Shown here piece by piece: positions 1-6,491 of a stretch of 9,489 nt of DNA; the stretch's first letter is position 1, and every line of letters starts with the position of its first letter. The DNA is from CBDVBZ01 sp965372355. Lineage in GTDB: Bacteria > Krumholzibacteriota > Krumholzibacteriia > WVZY01. Both the position numbers and the translations under genes were made by a program. The stretch is taken from assembly GCA_965372355.1 (NCBI GenBank), contig CBDVBZ010000129.1:1-9489 (forward strand). The letters run 5' to 3'. The notes under the pieces are model-generated. The model saw only the letters and a program-made list of their open reading frames with translations, was not told the origin of the DNA and did not search any database.

Positions 1-488
1 TTGTACGAGAACTGGATGCTGTCGCAGCTGAGTGTGTCCGAGACCCAGAGCTGCTCCCACTGGTTGCCATAGCCGGGAAGGGTAGCGTATCCGCAAAGCT
101 CGGGGTCTGTGCCGGGTGCGGCGCCGCACCACAGAGACTGATTCCCCTCGAGCGGCAGAAGGCTGCCAAACGTGCCGCCGTTGAGTTCGGTTCCATCGGC
201 GATGTGAAAATACTCGTCGAGCTGCGCTGTCGCATCGACGGAGACCCATCCCTGTGCGTCCGGCGAAGAGCCGGCGTCGAATTCGAAGAACGCGAGTTCC
301 ACGGTATCCGCCACTGTCGTGGATCGTTGAACGGCCGCGGCAGGCACCAGAAGATCGGCTGGCGCGGGTTCCTGGACGGGAGCGGAGTAGATAAACGGTT
401 TGGTGGTCCGATGCCTGGATTTTGAGGACGCCGATGTGAAGACAAACGCAGCAAGCACCACCAGTGACATCGCAAGCGGGAATCTCAT
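1..488 (-). CDS. Secreted protein of unknown function, N-terminal part (runs off left edge)
   Basis: Reading the minus strand from an ATG at 488-486 gives 162 codons open to the window edge, so the 3' end is missing. A GGGAGG ribosome binding site sits 4 bases upstream. The protein begins MRFPLAMSLVVLAAFVFTSA, a clear signal peptide, then a low-complexity Pro/Ala linker. From about residue 65 comes a folded-looking stretch with FFEFDAG, GWVSVDATAQ, YFHIADG, a Gly-rich turn, LLPLEGNQSLWCGA and LPGYGNQWEQLWV. This FEFD / GW-S-D / PLEG-QS-WCGA pattern is one I associate with large secreted proteins of FCB-type candidate phyla, often with C-terminal sorting or repeat domains, but I cannot name a function. 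It is likely exported. The coding call is strong because of the signal peptide, the RBS and the coherent composition; the family assignment is weak. Confidence 0.8.
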   Translation of the reverse strand, partial: MRFPLAMSLVVLAAFVFTSASSKSRHRTTKPFIYSAPVQEPAPADLLVPAAAVQRSTTVADTVELAFFEFDAGSSPDAQGWVSVDATAQLDEYFHIADGTELNGGTFGSLLPLEGNQSLWCGAAPGTDPELCGYATLPGYGNQWEQLWVSDTLSCDSIQFSY

Positions 489-791
489 CGCTCCTCCCTT
501 TGTCGAGCGTTCACTGTCGAAAGCAGCCGCGTGCCGGTGGTCAACGGTGCGCGGACAGAGATCGGACTTAAATCATCGGCAGGGAGATCGGTTGTACGCC
601 GACGCGCGGCTAGTCAGGCGGGGTTTTGGGGAACACTATTAAACGACAACAAGCGCAGCGCAGGCCCCGGCTATTGTCCGATTGCCCCTCAGCACTTTTC
701 TATCTAAATATAACACAAGGATTAACGTCAAGCAACCACTCACGGGCCCGCCGGTGGGTATGCGACGGGGGGCAACCCCGCACCTGGTCCC
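489..791. other. Intergenic gap between the acyl-CoA synthetase 3' end and the secreted-protein start
   Basis: These 303 bases hold no convincing gene; short open frames here lack ribosome binding sites and coding character. The promoter candidate at 707-735 lies inside and would leave a leader of about 210 nt before the secreted-protein gene. Just beyond the synthetase stop (about 740-785) there are G/C runs that could fold weakly in the minus-strand transcript, but no U-tract follows, so I do not call a terminator. Confidence 0.6.
707..735 (-). promoter_or_regulatory. Sigma-70-like promoter candidate for the secreted-protein gene
   Basis: On the minus strand a TTGCTT -35 box (735-730) is followed after 17 bases by TATATT (712-707). 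The region is the most AT-rich in the gap. An overlapping TTGACG (732-727) lacks a good -10 at normal spacing. Predicted from sequence only. The long leader to the start at 488 is a reason for caution. Confidence 0.45.
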
Positions 792-2573
792 TTAAGTTTC
801 GGTATATAGCGCGTCTATCTGTTTCTTGAGCTTCTTTTCGACGACGGCGCGTTTGACCTTGAGTGTGGGAGTAAGCTCGTTGCCTTCTATCGTGAAGTCT
901 TTTTCCAGCAGTATGAATTTCTTGATCCGCTCGAAGCTCGCCAGGTGCTCGCTCATCTCCTCGATCTCGTTGTGATATTTCTGAACGACCTGCGGGTGCC
1001 CGACCAGTTCGCCGTCGCTTTGGTCGGTGATCCCGGCGGCCTGCGCGAACGCGCGGAGGTTCTCCATGTTGGGAACGATGATTGCAGAGAGGAACTTCCG
1101 TTTGTCTCCGACAATCATGGCGGTGCTGATGTACTTGTTCGTCTTGAACAGGTTCTCGATCGGCTGCGGCGCCACGTTCTTGCCGCCGGCCGTTACGATG
1201 ATGTCCTTCTTCCGATCCGTAATTGTGAGGAACCCGTCGTCATCGAGGTACCCGATGTCACCGGTATGAAACCACTCGCCGTCCATCACTTCGTTCGTCA
1301 GGTCCGGCTTCTTGTAGTATCCGAGCATGACATTCGGACCCTTGACCACGATCTCACCGTCGTCGGCAATCCGTACGGTGACACCCGGAATCGGTTTGCC
1401 GACCGTTCCAAACTTGAAATTGCCAAAAGTGTTTGCCGCGATGATGGGCGATGTCTCCGTGAGCCCGTACCCTTCCAGAATTGGGAGACCGGTGGCATAG
1501 AAGAACTCGGCGATCTCGCGAGCGAGCGGCGCGCCACCCGAGGCAAAGAAGCGGAGATTTCCACCGGTGATCGCCTTGAGTTTGCGAAAGACCAGCCGAT
1601 CGGCCAGTCGATACTGCAGCTTTGTCGATCCCTTGAGCCGGTTCTCCAGCGTCTGGCGGACGTATCTCTTGCCGACCTGTATCCCCCACATAAACATGGC
1701 TTTTTTGAACGGGGAACCGGCGGTCACCCTGTCCAATATGCGCGCGTACATCTTCTCGTAGAGCCGCGGGACACTGATCATCGTGGTCGGTGCGACCTCG
1801 GTAAGGTTCTGCGCAATGGTGTCAAAGCTTTCGGCGTAGGCGATCGTCGCGCCCGCGTGCATCATGGCGTAGTAACCACACGTCCGCTCGAATACGTGAC
1901 TCAGCGGCAGAAATGATAGACACCGATCCTCGGGGCCCAGCTCGAAGACCTCAAGCACGCCCAGAACGTTGGACACGAAATTCCGGTGGTTGAGAATCGT
2001 TCCCTTCGGGTCGCCGGTTGTGCCGGAGGTGTAGATGATGCTCGCCCAGTCGTACTTACCGATCGTGGCGATTCTGTCGCCAAAGCTCTGGTCATCAAGC
2101 GAGTTCGTACCGATCTCGATGAGTCTCTCCAGACTGATGGCCGATTCCGCGGTAGCAGCGCTGTCGAACGTGATCACGTGGGAAAGGCTCGGGAGATTCG
2201 CGTGGATCGACTCGATCTTCTCGAGTTGCTCCGTCGTCGAGACAAAGATGGCCCGCGGCTCACTGTCTTTCAGAATGTACTCGATCTGTTTCGGAGGAAG
2301 AGAGGGGTAGACTGGGACGCTGATGAGGCCCGCAGAGAGAATCGCGAGATCGGCGATCGCCCACTCGTGACGGTTCTCGGATAGCAACGCGACCCGGTCA
2401 CCCTTCGCAAGGTTGAGCGCACTCAGCCCGCGGCTGGCCTTATCAACCGAATCGAATGTCTGTTCGTGGGAAATGTTCGTGTATTTGCCGTCGCGTTTGT
2501 GCTGAAAGGCGTCGGCCTTGTTGTGCGTCTTCACCGCTTGGTGAAACAGGGAGGGAATCGTATCGACCGCCAT
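792..2573 (-). CDS. Long-chain fatty acyl-CoA synthetase (AMP-forming, FAA1/COG1022 type)
   Basis: A 593-residue member of the adenylate-forming (ANL) superfamily that activates fatty acids to acyl-CoA via an acyl-adenylate, feeding beta-oxidation or lipid synthesis; expected to be cytoplasmic or membrane-associated. Visible motifs in order: the ATP-binding loop YTSGTTGDPKG at 181-191, FLPLSHVFER at 221-230, GYGLTETSP at 368-376, WFHTGDIG at 434-441, the hinge region TDRKKDIIVTAGGKNVAP at 452-469, and the C-terminal LTPTLKVKR at 567-575, in which K572 fits the catalytic lysine. Length and motif order match the bacterial FAA1-like branch rather than acetyl-CoA synthetase. The ATG at 2573 has an AAGGAAGG ribosome binding site 6 bases upstream. 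It appears monocistronic with its own promoter. Substrate chain length cannot be read from the sequence. Nothing is missing or broken. Confidence 0.95.
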   Translation of the reverse strand: MAVDTIPSLFHQAVKTHNKADAFQHKRDGKYTNISHEQTFDSVDKASRGLSALNLAKGDRVALLSENRHEWAIADLAILSAGLISVPVYPSLPPKQIEYILKDSEPRAIFVSTTEQLEKIESIHANLPSLSHVITFDSAATAESAISLERLIEIGTNSLDDQSFGDRIATIGKYDWASIIYTSGTTGDPKGTILNHRNFVSNVLGVLEVFELGPEDRCLSFLPLSHVFERTCGYYAMMHAGATIAYAESFDTIAQNLTEVAPTTMISVPRLYEKMYARILDRVTAGSPFKKAMFMWGIQVGKRYVRQTLENRLKGSTKLQYRLADRLVFRKLKAITGGNLRFFASGGAPLAREIAEFFYATGLPILEGYGLTETSPIIAANTFGNFKFGTVGKPIPGVTVRIADDGEIVVKGPNVMLGYYKKPDLTNEVMDGEWFHTGDIGYLDDDGFLTITDRKKDIIVTAGGKNVAPQPIENLFKTNKYISTAMIVGDKRKFLSAIIVPNMENLRAFAQAAGITDQSDGELVGHPQVVQKYHNEIEEMSEHLASFERIKKFILLEKDFTIEGNELTPTLKVKRAVVEKKLKKQIDALYTET

Positions 2574-2654
2574 GCACCGCCTTCCTTCTCACGCCCTGGG
2601 AATCAACCGGGATCGAACAAAAACGTGGGGGGTAACGCGGCTGTATCCGTTCGG

Positions 2655-2684
2655 ACTATGGTTGCCCGGCGGCTCCCCTGTCAA
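2655..2684 (-). promoter_or_regulatory. Sigma-70 promoter candidate for the acyl-CoA synthetase gene
   Basis: On the minus strand a perfect TTGACA -35 (2684-2679) is followed after 18 bases by CATAGT (2660-2655), 4 of 6 matches to TATAAT. It would give a leader of about 75 nt before the ATG at 2573. I saw no FadR-type operator that I could defend. Confidence 0.6.
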
Positions 2685-2853
2685 CAGAATAACACCCTCC
2701 CATTCTTGTGTAACAGAAAGACGACACATTGAGTTACGGCCGCGCCGAAGGATCACCCGTGGAAACGTAGCCGGATGGTGCTCCGGTGCCCGGTCTCTCT
2801 CGGGCGGAAACCGGACATTTCTGAACGTGGTTTACAGAGCTCCAACGACATGC

Positions 2854-2882
2854 TTGACTTACCGGCGGCGGGACAGTAGACT
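2854..2882 (+). promoter_or_regulatory. Sigma-70 promoter candidate for the lipoprotein / beta-barrel gene pair
   Basis: TTGACT (2854-2859), a 17-base spacer and TAGACT (2877-2882) lie about 85 bases upstream of the start at 2973. Spacing is ideal, and the -35 is 5 of 6 and the -10 is 4 of 6. With the minus-strand promoter at 2655-2684 it makes the 2574-2972 gap a divergent promoter region. I see no gene in that gap. Confidence 0.6.
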
Positions 2883-2972
2883 ATCGGCTCGCATGGGACA
2901 GAATATTCCCCACGTCCCCCCACACCGGACTGTGCATTTGGATTTGTGATTTGGAGCTTAAGGGGGTTCCGA

Positions 2973-3356
2973 ATGGGTCTTCGCGCGTTTTCGACCATCA
3001 TAATCGTAGTCCTGGTCGTGTCGGCGCTGGGCTGCTCGATAACGAGGCCACGGCCGGTTATGAAAGACGACTACATACCGTCCGCCGCCGAGAAGATACT
3101 GTCCATTGAGCTGATCGGTGGTAGTGAGATCGAGTTCGACGAGGACGGCGGCAGATATTCGACGGATGATCGCATGATCCGCGGGACCTCAAAGGCCGGG
3201 ATGGCGGAGGAGATCAGCATCGATGACGTTCAATCGTTGAACGTCGATAGGATTAGCACCGGGTTGTCGCTCACGGCGACTTTTACGGGGCTTCTGGTTA
3301 TGAGCCTCGCGATTATGTACACGGTGGGCATGCACGCCCAGTGGTTTTCCAACTAG
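2973..3356 (+). CDS. Small probable lipoprotein with a C-terminal hydrophobic segment, function unknown
   Basis: A 127-residue protein. The ATG at 2973 was chosen because AAGGGGG lies 6 bases upstream; a GTG nine codons earlier has no ribosome binding site. Residues 1-21 (MGLRAFSTIIIVVLVVSALGC) form a lipoprotein-type signal ending at C21. The lipobox ALGC is slightly off consensus at -3, so a plain membrane anchor is possible. Residues 43-95 form a compact domain with SIELIGGSEIEFDEDGG, then RMIRGTSKAG and EEISIDDVQSLNVDRIS. This pattern suggests a small beta-rich fold of alternating strands. Residues about 97-119 form a second hydrophobic stretch able to span a membrane, which is unusual for a simple lipoprotein. 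It lies 132 bp upstream of the beta-barrel gene on the same strand and may share its promoter. I cannot assign a function. Confidence 0.8.
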   Translation: MGLRAFSTIIIVVLVVSALGCSITRPRPVMKDDYIPSAAEKILSIELIGGSEIEFDEDGGRYSTDDRMIRGTSKAGMAEEISIDDVQSLNVDRISTGLSLTATFTGLLVMSLAIMYTVGMHAQWFSN

Positions 3357-3488
3357 ACAGCGGATGCCCGCCGGATCGCCCTTGACAGGTTCTCCTGGAA
3401 GACGTGAAGGCCGGTCCGCAGCTTGTCACGAACATGGGGGGTGCCAGCCGTGATGACCCCCGACCGAAGCAGGGGAGGAAGTAGCGTC

Positions 3489-4187
3489 ATGTGCAGCCGT
3501 AAGTTCCTTGGTATTATCGCCGCAGTTTTGCTTCTGGCGCCGGTGACAGCAGACGCCTTCGATGGAAACCGCAAGGGATTCCTACTCGGGTTTGGTGTGG
3601 GCGGGGGCGTAGCGACCTATACGCAGAATCTGAAGATCAATCTGCCGGATATTCCCCCCGACCGGACATCCTCACGGGAGACGCCTGGCGCGATCGCCAC
3701 CAACCTCAAGGTTGGATGGGGGCTCACCGACCAGTTACTGGTCTACTATATGACCGAGGTGGCGTGGTTTTCGCACAGCGACGTGTTTATCTACGACAAT
3801 CCCCGCACGGATGTCAAAGAGATCCACTGGGTTGTTGATGGTTTTGATGCGCCCTCGAAAGACATCTGGATTGCGACCGGTCTTCTGGGGCTCGGCGTGA
3901 CCTACTATCTGGGAGATGACTCTCCCTGGTATGTGATGGCCGCCGGTGGCGTATCGACATGGACCGCTCCGTTCGAGAACGACAATTGGCTGGCGCCATT
4001 CAACGGTCAGGCGCAAACCTGGTTCGGCTACTCCGCCCTGGTTGGATTCGGCTGGGAGTTCATGAAGCACTGGACGGTCGAGGCCACCGCCATGTGGGGC
4101 AATCCCAGTGAAACGGGGTCGGCCGACCTCGAGGTGACCTCGAACACGGGTGCGTTGTTGATCATGGTCTCCGGCGTCGCCTACTAG
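3489..4187 (+). CDS. Outer-membrane beta-barrel-like protein with signal peptide, function unknown
   Basis: A 232-residue protein. I place the start at the ATG at 3489 because GGAGGA lies 9 bases upstream and the signal peptide begins there (MCSRKFLGIIAAVLLLAPVT, cleavage likely after ADA at 21-23). In-frame starts at 3423 and 3453 would bury the signal peptide behind a charged leader and lack good ribosome binding sites. The mature part opens with NRKGFLLGFGVGGGVATYTQ, typical of the first strand of a small barrel. It continues with alternating aromatic/hydrophobic stretches (LLVYYMTEVAWF, LGVTYYLGDDSPWYVMAAGGVS, WFGYSALVGFGWEFM, WTVEATAMWG) and ends in MVSGVAY with a terminal aromatic residue, as barrel proteins often do. 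This resembles OmpA-like or OmpW-like small barrels, but substrate and role are unknown. It may be co-transcribed with the lipoprotein upstream. Confidence 0.85.
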   Translation: MCSRKFLGIIAAVLLLAPVTADAFDGNRKGFLLGFGVGGGVATYTQNLKINLPDIPPDRTSSRETPGAIATNLKVGWGLTDQLLVYYMTEVAWFSHSDVFIYDNPRTDVKEIHWVVDGFDAPSKDIWIATGLLGLGVTYYLGDDSPWYVMAAGGVSTWTAPFENDNWLAPFNGQAQTWFGYSALVGFGWEFMKHWTVEATAMWGNPSETGSADLEVTSNTGALLIMVSGVAY

Positions 4188-4271
4188 ACAACCCCATCAC
4201 GCGAGCATCTCGTAGCTATATGGTTACGGGGATCCCCGTCCCAACCGTTTCCCTTCAGACACCCGATTTAT

Positions 4272-4293
4272 TATGTGGCCATGTGGTCACATA
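4272..4293. terminator. Palindrome at a convergent gene junction: possible bidirectional transcript end or operator
   Basis: Arms TATGTGGCCA (4272-4281) and TGGTCACATA (4284-4293) are complementary except at one position. In plus-strand RNA that position is a G-U wobble, giving a 9-bp stem with an AUGU loop. It lies between the beta-barrel stop at 4187 and the thiD stop at 4334, which fits transcription ending from either side. No real U-tract follows on either strand, so it is not a classical intrinsic terminator; a protein-binding site is the alternative. A second short palindrome, ACGGGGATCCCCGT, sits at 4226-4239. Confidence 0.4.
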
Positions 4294-4333
4294 TAGGTCT
4301 ATCCGAGTTGAACGGGCGTCGTCAAGCCTTCCG

Positions 4334-5137
4334 TTACTCTCTGAAATCACTAGGCTTAACGAAATAGAAGTGATTTGTGGGCCCGTGTCCCTTACCCATG
4401 TCCAGGGAAGATCGGATCGCCCGTGAGATATAGATCTTCGCGTTGGCGACCGCCTCGACGAGAGGCTCACCCAGGGCGAGCCTCGCCGTTATCGCGGCAG
4501 AAAACGTGCAGCCGGTGCCGTGGAGGTTACGCGTTTCGATAAACTCTCCTTCGAAGTTCCGGAAGCGGTCACCATCGTACAGCAGGTCCGTCGCCTTGTT
4601 GAAATCAGCGTGGCCTCCCTTGATCAGCACGTTTCGACAACCGTAACCGAGTATGCGTCTGGCCGCCTCTCTCATGTCATCGGTCGATTCGATCGGCATG
4701 TCGGCGATCAGCTGGGCCTCGTGCAGGTTGGGTGTAACGACGAGGGCCAGGGGAAGCAACTGGCTCTTCAGTGCATCGATGGCGTTATCGTTGAGCAGCT
4801 TGTACCCGCTTTTCGAGATCATCACGGGGTCGACGACGAGGGTGTCGGGTCCTCGTGCAGAGAGCTTCGCGGTGACCGCACGGATGATCTCCGGGGAGGC
4901 GAGCATTCCCGTTTTGGCGGCGGCAATGTCGAGGTCATCGAGGACCGCATCGAACTGGGCCTCGATGAGAGCGATTGGCAGCTCGTAGGCCTCCCTCAGC
5001 GCGACCGTGTTCTGTGCGGTTATCGCCGTCACGACCGACGCCGCGAACACGCCGTGGGCATGCATCGTCTTCAGATCTGCCTGGATGCCGGCGCCGCCCC
5101 CCGAATCCGATCCTGCAATCGTCAAAGCCTGTTTCAT
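4334..5137 (-). CDS. thiD: Hydroxymethylpyrimidine / phosphomethylpyrimidine kinase ThiD
   Basis: A 267-residue ribokinase-fold enzyme that phosphorylates HMP to HMP-P and then HMP-PP, the pyrimidine half of thiamin. Motifs: AGSDSGGGAGIQAD at 8-21 (substrate and anion binding), KTGML at 75-79, DPVM at 103-106, TPNLHEA at 135-141, IKGGH at 172-176, and GTGC at 207-210 with C210 in the anion-hole position. Length is normal for stand-alone ThiD. The start is the ATG at 5137, directly before the conserved AxTIAGSDS opening, with a modest AAGGG site upstream. An open frame continues upstream but encodes an Arg-rich, non-homologous sequence over thiE. It is the last gene of the thi operon, 47 nt after thiE. 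There is no fused ThiE domain. Confidence 0.96.
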   Translation of the reverse strand: MKQALTIAGSDSGGGAGIQADLKTMHAHGVFAASVVTAITAQNTVALREAYELPIALIEAQFDAVLDDLDIAAAKTGMLASPEIIRAVTAKLSARGPDTLVVDPVMISKSGYKLLNDNAIDALKSQLLPLALVVTPNLHEAQLIADMPIESTDDMREAARRILGYGCRNVLIKGGHADFNKATDLLYDGDRFRNFEGEFIETRNLHGTGCTFSAAITARLALGEPLVEAVANAKIYISRAIRSSLDMGKGHGPTNHFYFVKPSDFRE

Positions 5138-5163
5138 GCGTCCCTTTCTCTGCTGCGGTGGGG

Positions 5164-5183
5164 GCCCGCACCCGTCCGCGGGC
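5164..5183 (-). repeat. GC-rich hairpin in the thiE-thiD gap
   Basis: Arms GCCCGC (5164-5169) and GCGGGC (5178-5183) are perfectly complementary around an 8-base loop, in the only sizeable gap of the distal thi operon. No U-tract follows in the transcript direction, so it is more likely an mRNA stability or attenuation element, or incidental in GC-rich DNA, than a terminator. Confidence 0.35.
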
Positions 5184-5184
5184 G

Positions 5185-5832
5185 TCACTGGCGCTCGCGC
5201 TCGTTGCCGATACGCAGCATCGTTGCCAGTTCGGTTGTCGCGGCCCGCGGGTCTTTGGCGCCGCATACGGCGCCGATCACGGCGACCCCCCAGGCGCCGC
5301 CTTCGATCACCGGCTCCAGGTTGGAAGCATCGATCCCGCCGATGGCGATGACCGGTATAGTGACCGCGGCGCATACCTCGCGCACCGCGTCCGGGCCCTT
5401 TGGCTCACCGGGTTTGCTCTTCGACGATGTGGGATAGACGTGGCCAAACCCAACGTAGTCGGCACCTTCCGACTCGACCCGGCTCGCCTCATCAGGTGTG
5501 GAAGCGCTGCCCCCAATGAGTTTCGATGGTCCCAGCAAACGTCGCGCTTCCGCAACGGGGAAGTCCCGCTGGCCAAGATGGACGCCGTCTGCATCCAGGG
5601 CCATCGCAATATCGACGCGGTCGTTGACGATGAATGTGGCGCCCGTTTCCCGGCAAAGCCGGCAAATGAGCTCGCCGGTTTCCAGTACCGCACGCGACCC
5701 CAGCCATTTCTCCCGAAACTGAATCGTGTCGGCGCCTCCTCCGAGGGCCATCATGGCAAGCTCGATGTGGCTGAAGCGATCCTGAATCGTCATGTCGGTG
5801 ATGACGTGGAGTTTTCCGATCGGTGGTTTCAC
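5185..5832 (-). CDS. thiE: Thiamin-phosphate synthase ThiE (canonical copy)
   Basis: A 215-residue TIM-barrel enzyme joining HMP-PP and thiazole phosphate to form thiamin phosphate. It keeps the family's key residues: QFREK at 38-42, FIVND at 67-71, DGVHLGQRD at 82-90 (D71 and D90 in the two Mg2+ ligand positions), GHVYPTSSKSKPG at 130-142 for thiazole phosphate and pyrophosphate contacts, and VIAIGGI at 161-167. The start is a GTG at 5832-5830 overlapping the TGA of the upstream paralog by four bases (GTGA), which implies translational coupling. Because the motif set is complete, this copy is the better candidate for the real synthase of the tandem pair. It lies between the TenI/ThiE-like gene and thiD. 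Confidence 0.93.
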   Translation of the reverse strand: MKPPIGKLHVITDMTIQDRFSHIELAMMALGGGADTIQFREKWLGSRAVLETGELICRLCRETGATFIVNDRVDIAMALDADGVHLGQRDFPVAEARRLLGPSKLIGGSASTPDEASRVESEGADYVGFGHVYPTSSKSKPGEPKGPDAVREVCAAVTIPVIAIGGIDASNLEPVIEGGAWGVAVIGAVCGAKDPRAATTELATMLRIGNERERQ

Positions 5833-6491
5833 AGTGCTCCCAGCGCCTTCTCAAACGCCTTGACCTGCTCGGCGATGTCTTCGTCGGCGAGTATGGCGGA
5901 GATCACGGCCACCCCACCGGCGCCTGCGGCGATGCAGACCGGCGAACGTTCCGGCGTGATACCGCCAACGGCGAATACCGGAATCGTCGTTTTGGCACAC
6001 ACCTGTTTCAACGCATCGATCCCGGCCGGCGGCCCGTAGGCGGCCTTCGACGGCGTCTCGTAGACCGGGCCAAAGAAGACGAAGTCTGCTCCCGATTCTG
6101 CGGCACGCCGCGCGCCATCCAGCGAGTGGCAACTTGCACCGACCAGCGACTCGGGACCAAGCAGGTGCCGAGCAGTCGCCGGTGGAAAACCGGCCTCGGA
6201 GCAGTGCACGCCGTCGAGCCGGGCCGCGAGAGCGACATCGACACGATCGTTTACGAGAAGCGCTGCTCCGTGCCGCGATGTCACTCCGCGCAGATCGCGC
6301 GCAAGCTCGAACAACTCGCGCGCGTCGAGGTCCTTCTCGCGAAGCTGGACGAGGCGCACACCCGCCCGACACGCCGCATCGATCGCGTCATTCAAGCCCG
6401 TTTTCGGCAAACGCGATGTGGTGTCGGCGCCCGGCGAAGCCGGCCGGCATTTTGCTCTGTCCGTAATCAAACAAAGACGAAAATCAATCAT
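5829..6491 (-). CDS. ThiE/TenI-family paralog, possible thiazole tautomerase
   Basis: A 220-residue TIM-barrel protein clearly homologous to ThiE: LCLITDR at 6-12, VQLREKD at 48-54, LLVNDRVD at 79-85, FFGPVYETPSK at 139-149 and VFAVGGITP at 172-180. The diagnostic HLGQxD loop is replaced by HCSEAG at 96-101, so the second Mg2+ ligand aspartate of ThiE is missing. B. subtilis TenI, a thiazole tautomerase, also lacks this motif. H122 in SCHSLDGA matches the position I recall for TenI's catalytic histidine, but many true ThiE proteins also carry a histidine there, so this is only supportive. An insertion at about residues 13-32 lengthens the first loop. The ATG at 6491 overlaps the end of thiG by 8 nt. 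Location directly after thiG supports a role in thiazole maturation. A degenerate ThiE or a heteromeric partner are the alternatives. Confidence 0.85.
   Translation of the reverse strand: MIDFRLCLITDRAKCRPASPGADTTSRLPKTGLNDAIDAACRAGVRLVQLREKDLDARELFELARDLRGVTSRHGAALLVNDRVDVALAARLDGVHCSEAGFPPATARHLLGPESLVGASCHSLDGARRAAESGADFVFFGPVYETPSKAAYGPPAGIDALKQVCAKTTIPVFAVGGITPERSPVCIAAGAGGVAVISAILADEDIAEQVKAFEKALGAL

Noticed and set aside
740..791. Intrinsic terminator after the acyl-CoA synthetase stop
   Set aside because: The G/C runs can pair only with bulges, and no U-tract follows on the minus strand.
945..1916. A 323-codon plus-strand open frame
   Set aside because: It is antisense to the acyl-CoA synthetase, which has all its family motifs. 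The plus-strand product has no recognisable domain or start signal.
3382..3410. TTGACA at 3382-3387 as a separate promoter for the beta-barrel gene
   Set aside because: The hexamer at 17-base spacing is TGAAGG, a poor -10, and no better one lies nearby. The -35 match alone is not enough.
4226..4239. ACGGGGATCCCCGT as an intrinsic terminator for the beta-barrel gene
   Set aside because: The stem is only about 5 bp around a GATC loop and is followed by C-rich sequence rather than a U-tract. It is kept only as part of the junction observation.
5138..5374. N-terminal extension of ThiD
   Set aside because: The upstream in-frame stretch is Arg-rich and overlaps thiE in another frame. The conserved ThiD N-terminus begins at 5137 with a ribosome binding site.
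4975..6039. A 354-codon plus-strand open frame, and a second one at 4520-5437
   Set aside because: Both are antisense to thiD, thiE and the TenI-like gene. They arise from GC-rich third positions and encode Arg/Pro-rich sequence without motifs.
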